From: UBA11524 sp964542315
Lineage (GTDB): Bacteria; Bacillota; Clostridia; Christensenellales; Aristaeellaceae
Length of the DNA: 9,213 nucleotides
Direction of reading: 5' to 3'
Assembly (NCBI GenBank): GCA_964542315.1
Contig: CAZIUA010000090.1
Coordinates: 1 to 9,213 of the forward strand
Part shown: positions 1-5,615 of the stretch, piece by piece
How positions within the stretch are numbered: the first letter of the stretch is position 1
How the letters are laid out: each line of letters starts with the position of its first letter
Notes under the pieces: model-generated
Told to the model about the DNA's origin: nothing
The model's database searches: none
Seen by the model: only the letters and a program-made list of their open reading frames with translations
Program-made: the position numbers and the translations under genes

Positions 1-541
1 TCGTGCCGGTCACGTCCGTCTGGCCGATGACCTTCAGGTCGTAGAGGTACTTGCCACGGGCGTATTCCTGCTGATAGATTTTGCCGTCCTGATACACGGT
101 GACGGACAGGGACTTCGACAGGGCGTTGACGACGGATGCGCCCACGCCATGCAGGCCGCCGGACACCTTATAGCCGCCGCCGCCGAACTTGCCGCCGGCA
201 TGCAGCACGGTCAGGCAGACCTCGACCGCAGGACGGCCCATTTTGGGGTGGATGCCCACCGGGAAGCCGCGGCCATCGTCCTTGACGGAGACGGAGCCAT
301 CCTTGTGCAGGGTGACGTCGATGCGCTTGCAGTATCCGGCCAGCGCCTCGTCTACGGAGTTATCCACGATTTCATACACCAGATGATGCAGGCCGCGCGC
401 ATCGGTGGAGCCGATATACATGCCGGGGCGCTTGCGGACGGCCTCGAGGCCCTCCAGCACCTGGATCTGCTCCTCGCCATATTCGCCAGTGGCCTGGGTG
501 GCGTTATCAAGATCAGGGTTGAGTTCAAGTTCGTTTGCCAT
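1..541 (-). CDS. gyrB: DNA gyrase subunit B, N-terminal part (runs off left edge)
   Basis: GyrB supplies the ATPase of gyrase, which introduces negative supercoils into DNA as a GyrA2GyrB2 complex. Only the first 180 of roughly 640 codons are present, covering most of the GHKL ATP-binding domain. The translation begins MANELELNPDLDNATQ and shows VLEGLEAVRKRPGMYIGS (28-45), the N-box YEIVDNSVDEALAG (56-69) with the likely catalytic Glu57 and Mg-binding Asn61, the ATP motif DDGRGFPVGIH (88-98; the usual Ile is Phe), LHAGGKFGGGGYKVSGG (113-129) and GLHGVGASVVNALS (129-142). The GGGGYKVSGG form fits GyrB; ParE of Firmicutes usually has GGSGYKVSGG, so ParE is the less likely alternative. The ATG at 541 has GAGGTG four bases upstream. 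It is divergent from the AI-2E gene and has its own promoter at about 651-679. Confidence 0.95.
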   Translation of the reverse strand, partial: MANELELNPDLDNATQATGEYGEEQIQVLEGLEAVRKRPGMYIGSTDARGLHHLVYEIVDNSVDEALAGYCKRIDVTLHKDGSVSVKDDGRGFPVGIHPKMGRPAVEVCLTVLHAGGKFGGGGYKVSGGLHGVGASVVNALSKSLSVTVYQDGKIYQQEYARGKYLYDLKVIGQTDVTGT

Positions 542-650
542 GATGCACCTCTGTCGGGAAAATAGGTAGGTCAGCCCCGGAAAATGGGGCGGAAAAAGCG
601 GTTCTCAGGCCGGGAAAACGAGCGATGACGCTATTTAGCCCAGCATATTG

Positions 651-679
651 ATTATACCACAAAACGGGGGAAAAGAAAA
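651..679 (-). promoter_or_regulatory. Probable gyrB promoter (extended -10)
   Basis: On the minus strand TATAAT (651-656) is preceded by TGG, giving an extended -10 (TGnTATAAT). The hexamer 17 bases upstream is a weak TTTTCT (674-679). The predicted start is near 644, leaving a gyrB leader of about 100 nt that contains a five-base-pair hairpin at 574-590. Confidence 0.7.
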
Positions 680-695
680 GGCTTTTTCTACATTA

Positions 696-712
696 ATATA
701 TACGCGCGCGCG
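696..712. repeat. Alternating purine-pyrimidine tract (Z-DNA-prone)
   Basis: Seventeen bases alternate strictly between purine and pyrimidine: an AT alternation (696-702) running into five CG steps (703-712). Such CG-rich alternation can flip to Z-DNA under negative supercoiling. It sits just upstream of the gyrB -35 region. Confidence 0.6.
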
Positions 713-732
713 AGGGAAACCCGGGCGGATGG

Positions 733-752
733 AAAAAAGCCCCTGCGCGGGG
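733..752 (-). terminator. Intrinsic-terminator-like hairpin on the minus strand
   Basis: Read on the minus strand, CCCC (752-749), a five-base loop and GGGG (743-740) are followed by C and six T residues (738-733). The stem is short but GC-only. There is no gene on this strand between it and the AI-2E gene, so it would stop antisense or leader transcription before the gyrB promoter, or end a small RNA. Confidence 0.5.
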
Positions 753-810
753 ATGAATCTGCACCGCTGGAACGTTCTGTACAGTGGGAAAAGGACGCAG
801 TGATTTCCCG

Positions 811-839
811 TTGACCATGCCGGAAAAATACGCTATAAT
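811..839 (+). promoter_or_regulatory. Sigma-A promoter of the AI-2E gene
   Basis: TTGACC (811-816) and TATAAT (834-839) are separated by exactly 17 bases, a near-consensus housekeeping promoter. The expected start near 846 gives a leader of about 35 nt before the ATG at 881. The inverted repeat GGGAAA/TTTCCC (786-809) abuts the -35 box. Confidence 0.88.
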
Positions 840-863
840 ACCCCTAACGACATCCCGACACAA
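835..863 (-). promoter_or_regulatory. Possible weak divergent promoter on the minus strand
   Basis: On the minus strand TTGTGT (858-863) and TATTAT (835-840) are 17 bases apart. Its -10 overlaps the plus-strand TATAAT. Paired with the terminator-like hairpin at 733-752 it could yield an RNA of about 95 nt. The -35 matches consensus at only three of six positions, so this is tentative. Confidence 0.25.
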
Positions 864-880
864 GAGCAGGAGGCCCGCCT

Positions 881-2179
881 ATGCAGCAGAATCAACCCGC
901 TGAACCCCGCAAGAACTGGCTCCGCCGCAAACCGGAGTCCACGCTGGACTGGATGCTGATCGTCTTCGCCGCCATCGCGTTTTATATGCTGCTGAACAAG
1001 GGCGGCGCGGTGCTGGGGGTGCTGGGCGGCATCGTGAATATCCTGACGCCCTTCGCCGGCGGCGTGGTGATCGCTTATGTCATCAATCCCATCGACATGT
1101 GGCTGTTGAAGACCGTCTTCCGCGGCAACCGCAAGCTGCACTGGCTCTCGATGCTCCTGGGCTATGTGGTGACGCTCCTGCTGGTGGGGGGATTGGCGTA
1201 CCTCATCGTGACGCAGGTGCTGACCTCCATCATGACCTTCGCCAGCAATCTGGGTGGATACACCAAGAACCTCGAAGCGGCCCTGCTGGCGCTGACGGAC
1301 CGCTGGCCAGATCTGCAGCCCTACCTGAATACGGTCATCGACTATGTGCAGGATTTCTCCATCATCGTGGGCGATCTGCTCAAGGTCGCGCTGAACTCCG
1401 TGCCGCAGATCATGGGCGCGTTCTCCGATGTGACGAGCACCTTCGTGGCGGTGTTCACCGCGGCGGCGTCCTCCATCTATCTGCTGATGACCAAGGATAA
1501 GCTCCTGCGCCATGCGCGCATCCTGACGCGCGCCTTCCTGCCGCGCAGCGTCGCCGAGACCACCCTGCGCATCTGCCATACCGCCAACCGCAACCTCAGC
1601 GGCTTCTTCACCGGCAAGATCATCGACTCGGCCATCATCGGCGTGCTGACCTATGTGTGCATGCTCATCTTCCGCATGTCCTATGCGCCGCTGATCTCCA
1701 TCATCGTCGGCGTGACGAACATCATCCCGGTCTTCGGCCCGTTCATCGGCGCGGTGCCGGGCATCATCATCCTGCTCTTCCTCGATCCGGCGCAGGCGCT
1801 GGGCTTCGCAGTGCTGATCTTGGTCATCCAGCAGCTGGACGGCAATGTCATCGGCCCGAAGATCCTGGGCGATTCCATCGGCATCAGCGCGCTGTGGGTG
1901 CTGTTCTCCATCGTGGTCTGCGGTGACCTCTTCGGCCTGGTGGGTATGGTCATCGGCGTGCCGCTCTTTGCGACCATCATGGGCCTGGTGAAGGAGGCCG
2001 CCGAGTGGTGCCTGCGGTATCGCGGCATCGACAAGGAGGGGCGTCCGCTCACGGCGGATGGTACGCCCCAGCCTGCCCCCGAACCGGAACGCAAGCCTGC
2101 TCCCATGACGGAAAAGGTCCGCCAGACCATCACGAAGCAGCGGATGAAGCAGAAGCAGAACCGCCGCGCACGCAAATAA
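881..2179 (+). CDS. AI-2E family transporter (PF01594-type membrane protein)
   Basis: A 432-residue polytopic membrane protein. Hydrophobic segments lie at roughly 22-38, 43-68, 91-112, 185-203, 247-265, 268-300, 303-317 and 334-371. The family signature is clear: GKIIDSAIIGVL (245-256), the NIIPVFGPFIGAVPG stretch (280-294), and QQLDGNVIGPKILGDSIGIS (317-336). Between about 115 and 180 is the less hydrophobic region typical of the family. The C-terminal tail after 380 is Pro-, Lys- and Arg-rich and probably cytoplasmic. Members include the E. coli AI-2 exporter TqsA, PerM, sodium/proton antiporters and the Bacillus sporulation protein YtvI, so the substrate cannot be deduced. The ATG at 881 follows AGGAGG (868-873) by seven bases, downstream of a strong promoter. 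It may be monocistronic, since a terminator-like stem-loop follows at once. Confidence 0.92.
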   Translation: MQQNQPAEPRKNWLRRKPESTLDWMLIVFAAIAFYMLLNKGGAVLGVLGGIVNILTPFAGGVVIAYVINPIDMWLLKTVFRGNRKLHWLSMLLGYVVTLLLVGGLAYLIVTQVLTSIMTFASNLGGYTKNLEAALLALTDRWPDLQPYLNTVIDYVQDFSIIVGDLLKVALNSVPQIMGAFSDVTSTFVAVFTAAASSIYLLMTKDKLLRHARILTRAFLPRSVAETTLRICHTANRNLSGFFTGKIIDSAIIGVLTYVCMLIFRMSYAPLISIIVGVTNIIPVFGPFIGAVPGIIILLFLDPAQALGFAVLILVIQQLDGNVIGPKILGDSIGISALWVLFSIVVCGDLFGLVGMVIGVPLFATIMGLVKEAAEWCLRYRGIDKEGRPLTADGTPQPAPEPERKPAPMTEKVRQTITKQRMKQKQNRRARK

Positions 2180-2186
2180 AGACACC

Positions 2187-2259
2187 AAAGCACTTCCTTT
2201 GTCATAGGCTGTCACGGGGATGTTATTTCCCCTGAGGCTGAAACAAGGAAGTGCTTTTT
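2187..2259 (+). terminator. Large stem-loop with T-run, overlapping the cotJAB ribosome binding site
   Basis: AAAGCACTTCCTT (2187-2199) is perfectly complementary to AAGGAAGTGCTTT (2245-2257), a 13-bp stem. Its right arm runs into five T residues (2255-2259). The 45-nt loop holds an inner hairpin (GGGGA 2216-2220 with TCCCC 2228-2232) flanked by two AGGCT copies (2206-2210 and 2235-2239). It starts eight bases after the AI-2E stop and fits an intrinsic terminator for that gene. The right arm also contains the AAGGAAG (2245-2251) that serves as Shine-Dalgarno for the next gene. Confidence 0.7.
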
Positions 2260-2261
2260 GC

Positions 2262-2759
2262 ATGCAGAATCAACGTCATTCCAACTGGCCGGACGGCTTT
2301 GTGCCGGTGAACGGCAGCTGGGATCTCAATATGGATCGAACCACACCGCGCGCCTGCACGGCGAATGCGGCGCAGGCGCGCGCATGTCCTGCGGCGAATC
2401 AGGGCGTGGGGATGGTCGGTGCGGTGATGCAGACGCTGGAGGACACCTATGCGCCCGGCAAGGCGCTGCGGGCAGGGACGCTCTTTCCGGCGCTGAATAT
2501 GCCCCTGAACGGCTATGACGTGCCTGCTGGCTCCGGCGGCGATGCGGCACAGGAAAGTGCCTTCGCCGCGTGGGAGATGCGACTTTTTCTCAACACCCAT
2601 CCCAATGACCGCGAGGCGCTGAAGATGTTCCGCCGCCTTCGTCAGCAGGCCGGGGAGAGATCCTACGCGACGGCGTTCCTGCCGGAGGAAAACTGCGGCG
2701 GAACATGGGGCTGGGTCGATGCGCCCTGGCCGTGGGAGTACGCCCCGAATGGCGGCTGA
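2262..2759 (+). CDS. Spore coat protein, fused CotJA-CotJB
   Basis: A 165-residue protein joining two coat proteins normally encoded by separate genes. Residues 1-50 are a poorly conserved, Asn/Ala-rich leader. Residues 56-85 match CotJA, with its hallmark YAPGKALRAGTLFPALNMP (63-81). Residues 97-160 match CotJB: a helix ending in FLNTHPNDREALKMFRRL (109-126) and the tryptophan-rich end TWGWVDAPWPWE (148-159). A roughly 11-residue Gly/Ala/Asp linker (86-96) joins them in one uninterrupted frame. In Bacillus, cotJA, cotJB and cotJC form a sigma-E-dependent operon whose products go into the inner spore coat; the same role is inferred. The ATG at 2262 is preferred to the in-frame ATG at 2220 because AAGGAAG (2245-2251) lies 10 bases before it and 2220 has no ribosome binding site. 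cotJC follows after 26 bases. No convincing sigma-E promoter was found. Confidence 0.87.
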   Translation: MQNQRHSNWPDGFVPVNGSWDLNMDRTTPRACTANAAQARACPAANQGVGMVGAVMQTLEDTYAPGKALRAGTLFPALNMPLNGYDVPAGSGGDAAQESAFAAWEMRLFLNTHPNDREALKMFRRLRQQAGERSYATAFLPEENCGGTWGWVDAPWPWEYAPNGG

Positions 2760-2785
2760 ACGTGCAGTGAAGGGGGAAAAGTGAT

Positions 2786-3403
2786 ATGTTCGCCTATGAA
2801 AAGAAGCTCCAGTATCCCGTGCGCATCGCCCGGACAGACCCGGCCATGGCTATGCGCATCATCAGCCAGTACGGCGGCCCGGATGGCGAATTGAGCGCCT
2901 CCCTGCGCTATCTGAGCCAGCGCTACACCATGCCCACCGGTGCGCTGAAGGGCCTCCTGACCGACATCGGGGTGGAAGAACTCGGCCACCTGGAGCTGGT
3001 GGGCGCGATGGTGCATCAGCTCACCCGCAACCTGACCCTCGAGGACATCACCAGGGTCGGTTTCGACACCTGGTTTGTGGATCACGGCGCGGCGCTCTAT
3101 CCGGCCGCCGCCACCGGCATGCCCCATACGGCGTCCTTCCTGCAGTCCAAGGACGATGTGATCACCGACCTGCATGAGGATCTGGCGGCAGAACAGAAGG
3201 CGCGCACGACCTACGAGAATCTGCTTTTGCAGGCGGATGACCCGGATGTGATCGACGTGCTGCGCTATCTGCGCCAGCGCGAGATCGTGCATTATCAGCG
3301 CTTCGCCGAGGGGCTGGAAATGGTGAAGGCGCAGCTGGACGAGCGCAATTTCTACGCCTTCAACATGAATCTGCCCTTTGAGAAAACCTGCACGGAGGCA
3401 TGA
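2786..3403 (+). CDS. cotJC: Spore coat protein CotJC, manganese-catalase-like
   Basis: A 205-residue member of the manganese catalase family within the ferritin-like four-helix-bundle fold, made in the mother cell and placed in the spore coat in Bacillus. It opens with the typical YEKKLQYPVRI (4-14). A full set of dinuclear metal ligands is visible: Glu35 in GPDGELSASLRYL, Glu65 and His68 in GVEELGHLE, Glu136 in the AAEQKARTTYE helix, and Glu166 with His169 in REIVHYQRF. This argues for retained metal binding, probably catalase-like activity, though the activity itself is inferred. The length is close to the family norm (about 190). AGGGGG (2771-2776) lies nine bases before the ATG. It follows the fused cotJA-cotJB gene by 26 bases and should share its transcript. 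No terminator is seen after it. Confidence 0.93.
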   Translation: MFAYEKKLQYPVRIARTDPAMAMRIISQYGGPDGELSASLRYLSQRYTMPTGALKGLLTDIGVEELGHLELVGAMVHQLTRNLTLEDITRVGFDTWFVDHGAALYPAAATGMPHTASFLQSKDDVITDLHEDLAAEQKARTTYENLLLQADDPDVIDVLRYLRQREIVHYQRFAEGLEMVKAQLDERNFYAFNMNLPFEKTCTEA

Positions 3404-3459
3404 TCGTCGGCAGGAACGCCAGGCGGCTGGCCATCCGGCCTGATCCCGTGCAAAGCCGG

Positions 3460-3488
3460 TGGACGAATGGCGCAGAACGTGCTATAAT
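3460..3488 (+). promoter_or_regulatory. Promoter of the ydcF-radC-sanA-rsmG run
   Basis: TGGACG (3460-3465) and TATAAT (3483-3488) are 17 bases apart, and TGC directly before the -10 makes it an extended -10. The predicted start is near 3495, about 43 nt before the ATG at 3538. It lies in the 134-bp gap after cotJC, which otherwise holds only small GC stems without a T-run. Confidence 0.8.
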
Positions 3489-3537
3489 GAAGGCGCGACA
3501 CGAAAAAGGCCGCGTCCGGTCGCGGCAGGGAGGCACT

Positions 3538-4182
3538 ATGCAGCAGAAGCTGTCCGCCGGGGCGGAAACGTTCATCCGGGCGGTGACGGAATTCGTATTT
3601 GTGGAGCATCCGCCGGAGAAGGCAGACGTCATCCTCATCCCCGGTTCGCGGAAGATCGAGCATGCCGTGCGCGCGGCGGAATTATACCGCGCAGGGTACG
3701 CGCCGTGGGTGCTGCCGTCGGGGCGGTTCGCCGTGAGCTACGGGCGCTTCAAGGGCGTGCCGGACAAATACCGCGCGCAGTATCCCGATGAATACGAAAC
3801 GGAGTGGGCGTTCCTGCGGGCGGTGCTGATGCGCCACGGCGTGCCGGACAGCGCCATCCTCCGGGAGGATCAGGCCACCTACACCTGGCAGAACGCGCAA
3901 TTTTCGCGCGATGTGCTGGCGCAGCAGGCTATCCCGTGCCGGACGGCGATCCTGGCCTGTCAGGCCTTCCATGCGCGGCGTGCGCTGATGTATTATCAGG
4001 CGGCCATGCCCGAAACGCGCTTTGTGGTCTGCCCGGCGCAGACGCCCGGCTATGCCCGGTCAGACTGGTTCCTGACCGACAAGGGGCGCAAGCGCATCCT
4101 CGGCGAGGTGGAACGCCTGGGCAGCCAGGTCGGTGAAGTTTTTTCGATGATGCTGGAAGAAAAAAGCGGATCGGAACGTTAA
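3538..4182 (+). CDS. YdcF-like DUF218 protein (soluble)
   Basis: A 214-residue protein of the ElyC/SanA/YdcF (DUF218, PF02698) family. Visible family features are the first strand KADVILIPGS (28-37), an acidic segment and conserved turn HGVPDSAILREDQATYTWQNA (100-120 region), corresponding to the usual 'E..S..T.EN' motif, and the strand-helix ILACQAFHARRALMYY (138-153). No membrane segment or signal peptide is present, so it is probably cytosolic, like E. coli YdcF, which has been reported to bind S-adenosylmethionine; its biochemical role is unknown. The ATG at 3538 has AGGGAGG (3527-3533) four bases upstream and follows a good promoter. An in-frame ATG at 3400 overlaps the cotJC stop (ATGA), but its Shine-Dalgarno is too close and the 46-residue Arg-rich extension resembles nothing in the family. 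radC starts 47 bases downstream. Confidence 0.85.
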   Translation: MQQKLSAGAETFIRAVTEFVFVEHPPEKADVILIPGSRKIEHAVRAAELYRAGYAPWVLPSGRFAVSYGRFKGVPDKYRAQYPDEYETEWAFLRAVLMRHGVPDSAILREDQATYTWQNAQFSRDVLAQQAIPCRTAILACQAFHARRALMYYQAAMPETRFVVCPAQTPGYARSDWFLTDKGRKRILGEVERLGSQVGEVFSMMLEEKSGSER

Positions 4183-4195
4183 TATAGTATGCAGG

Positions 4196-4210
4196 GGAGG
4201 AGCATCCTCC
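4196..4210. repeat. Small hairpin in the radC leader
   Basis: GGAGGA (4196-4201) and TCCTCC (4205-4210) form a perfect six-base-pair stem with a three-base loop. It hides a strong AGGAGG-like purine run that lies about 30 bases before the radC start. No T-run follows, so it is not a terminator; it might affect translation or be processed. The radC start itself uses a weaker AGGG at 4218-4221. Confidence 0.45.
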
Positions 4211-4229
4211 GGAAAGCAGGGACACGATC

Positions 4230-4967
4230 ATGCACGAAGGACATCGCCAGCGCCTGCGGGAAAGATTCCGCATGGAGGGGCTGGAGGAATTCGCACCCCA
4301 TGAGGTGCTGGAGCTGCTGCTGTTCTACACCCGCGCGCGCGGGAATGTCAATCCGCTGGCGCATCAGCTGCTGGAGACCTTCGGCTCGCTCAAGGGCGTG
4401 CTGGAGGCGCCTGCGGAACAGCTGATGAGCGTGGACGGCGTGGGCGAGGAAACAGCCACCCTCCTGGCGATGATGGTGCCGCTCTTCCGCCGGTATGAGC
4501 AATGCTGCTGCGAGGAGACGACACGCTTCAACTACGTCCGGGATGTGCAGAATTACTGCCGCGCGCTGCTGGCGGGCGTCCGCAAGGAGCGGTTCTACGT
4601 CATCACCGTTTCGGCACAGATGAAGCTGCTGGGGCGGCGGATCGTCGCGCAGGGCGACCTGGCGCAGGTGGCGGCCTATCCGCGTCTGATCGTGGAGACG
4701 GCGCTGAACCACAACGCCTATGGTGTCATCCTGTGCCATAATCATCCCGGCGGCGAGGCGCGCCCGTCCGTGGGCGATGTGAAGGTCACCCGTGAGCTGG
4801 ATGCCGTCCTGGCCAAGCTCGGCATCGGGCTGCTGGATCACATCATCGTCGCGGACGGCGCCACCTACAGCATGGTGCAGCAGGGGGATTATATCTGCAC
4901 GGTGGATCATGCTGAACCCGCTCAGCCCCTGCGCGAAAGAGCTCCGGAAGAAGGAACCTGGGGCTGA
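4230..4967 (+). CDS. radC: RadC family JAB/MPN-domain protein
   Basis: A 245-residue RadC-family protein. Residues 1-90 contain the helical N-terminal part with a helix-hairpin-helix-like segment (LMSVDGVGEETATLL, 65-79). Residues about 105-225 are the JAB/MPN (JAMM) domain with a complete zinc signature H-x-H-x7-S-x2-D: His170, His172, Ser180 and Asp183 in LCHNHPGG...PSVGD, followed by IGLLDHIIVADGATYS (199-214). RadC was once thought to be a DNA-repair protein in E. coli, a role since retracted; the real function is unsettled. Oddities: three consecutive cysteines (92-94) before the JAMM domain, and Arg at 137, where many RadC proteins carry Glu in the strand before the G-T turn. AGGG (4218-4221) precedes the ATG by eight bases. 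The stop overlaps the next gene's Shine-Dalgarno, so the two are probably translated together. Confidence 0.9.
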   Translation: MHEGHRQRLRERFRMEGLEEFAPHEVLELLLFYTRARGNVNPLAHQLLETFGSLKGVLEAPAEQLMSVDGVGEETATLLAMMVPLFRRYEQCCCEETTRFNYVRDVQNYCRALLAGVRKERFYVITVSAQMKLLGRRIVAQGDLAQVAAYPRLIVETALNHNAYGVILCHNHPGGEARPSVGDVKVTRELDAVLAKLGIGLLDHIIVADGATYSMVQQGDYICTVDHAEPAQPLRERAPEEGTWG

Positions 4968-4977
4968 AGGAGTGGGA

Positions 4978-5607
4978 ATGATCAAAATGAAACACAAGAG
5001 CAAACTGTGGCGTAAATTGCTGAAGCTGGCCGGGCTGTGCGTCCTGCTGGGCATCGTCTTCTATCTGGGGGTGGTCGGGATGGTCGTGTATCGCCAGCAG
5101 CATCTGCCGGAGGTGGGGAAATACGATGCGATCATCGTCCTGGGGGCGCAGGTCAAGCCCGATGGGCAGCCGAGCCTTCAGCTGCAGTGGCGCCTGGATG
5201 CTGCCTACAAGGCCTGGCAGGAGCAGCCGTGCCTGATCGTGACCTGCGGCGCGCAGGGCGGCAATGAGCCGGCCCCTGAGGCCCATGTCATGCGCGATGA
5301 GCTCATCCGCCAGGGCGTGCCGGAGGAAGACATCCTCGTGGAGGATCAGAGCTTCAACACCCGGCAGAACATCAACCATGCCGTATCCCTGCTGGAAGGG
5401 AAGGACGTCCGGCGCGTCCTGATCGTCACCAGCGATTATCATCTCGCCCGTGCCATGGCCATCGCGGAGGACGCAGGCCTGGATGCCACCGGCGTTGGCT
5501 CTCCCGTGCTGAGCGGCCTTCGCCCGTGGGTGAAAAATCAGGGCCGCGAGGCGCTGGCCTGGATCAAATACTGGATGCAGAAATACCTGCATCTGCCATT
5601 GGAGTGA
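4978..5607 (+). CDS. Membrane-anchored SanA/YdcF-like DUF218 protein
   Basis: A 209-residue second DUF218 protein, of the SanA/ElyC type. A Lys-rich N-terminus (3-16) and a single hydrophobic segment (about 17-38) form a membrane anchor with the catalytic-fold part probably outside the membrane. The conserved parts are the strand KYDAIIVLGAQVKPDGQPS (48-66), TCGAQGGNEPAPEAHVM (89-105), the helix turn RQGVPEEDILVEDQSFNTRQN (111-131 region) and VTSDYHLARAMAIA (150-163), with a terminal REALAWIKYW helix. SanA in E. coli is linked to envelope barrier function and vancomycin sensitivity; an envelope role here is inferred. AAGGAG (4967-4972) lies five bases before the chosen ATG; an in-frame ATG at 4987 is too far from it. 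The gene starts 10 bases after radC and its stop overlaps the next Shine-Dalgarno. Confidence 0.87.
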   Translation: MIKMKHKSKLWRKLLKLAGLCVLLGIVFYLGVVGMVVYRQQHLPEVGKYDAIIVLGAQVKPDGQPSLQLQWRLDAAYKAWQEQPCLIVTCGAQGGNEPAPEAHVMRDELIRQGVPEEDILVEDQSFNTRQNINHAVSLLEGKDVRRVLIVTSDYHLARAMAIAEDAGLDATGVGSPVLSGLRPWVKNQGREALAWIKYWMQKYLHLPLE

Positions 5608-5615
5608 AAATACGA

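Larger units (their letters stand above)
542..880. other. Divergent intergenic region between gyrB and the AI-2E gene
   Basis: This 339-bp stretch contains no convincing protein gene. From left to right it holds the gyrB leader with a small hairpin (GCCCC 574-578 pairing with GGGGC 586-590), the gyrB promoter, an alternating purine-pyrimidine tract, a minus-strand terminator-like hairpin, two abutting short palindromes (GAACGTTC 770-777 and CTGTACAG 777-784), an inverted repeat (GGGAAA 786-791 and TTTCCC 804-809) just upstream of the AI-2E gene's -35 box, and the promoter and ribosome binding site of that gene. The palindromes could be operators; no known regulator is recognised for them. Confidence 0.7.

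Noticed and set aside
360..368. TTATCCACG, resembling a DnaA box
   Set aside because: A single copy inside the conserved gyrB codons for the Asp-Asn N-box; no cluster of boxes or AT-rich unwinding region nearby.
149..565. Plus-strand open frame (138 codons) opposite gyrB
   Set aside because: It mirrors the highly conserved gyrB ATPase region and has no ribosome binding site or recognisable motif.
770..777. GAACGTTC, reminiscent of a LexA/SOS box
   Set aside because: The Firmicute LexA site has four bases between GAAC and GTTC; here there are none, and no SOS gene is next to it.
833..2263. Long minus-strand open frame (476 codons) opposite the AI-2E gene
   Set aside because: Composition is His/Asp/Arg/Gln-rich, typical of a GC-rich antisense shadow; the plus-strand frame has a near-consensus promoter, AGGAGG and clear family motifs.
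3400..3537. Upstream ATG giving a 46-residue extension of the YdcF-like protein, overlapping the cotJC stop as ATGA
   Set aside because: The Shine-Dalgarno would be one base from the ATG, the extension is Arg-rich and unlike the family, and a promoter -10 lies inside it; the start at 3538 has a proper ribosome binding site.
4183..4188. TATAGT before radC as a separate radC promoter
   Set aside because: No -35-like hexamer at 16-18 bases upstream (the sequence there is A-rich) and no extended -10.
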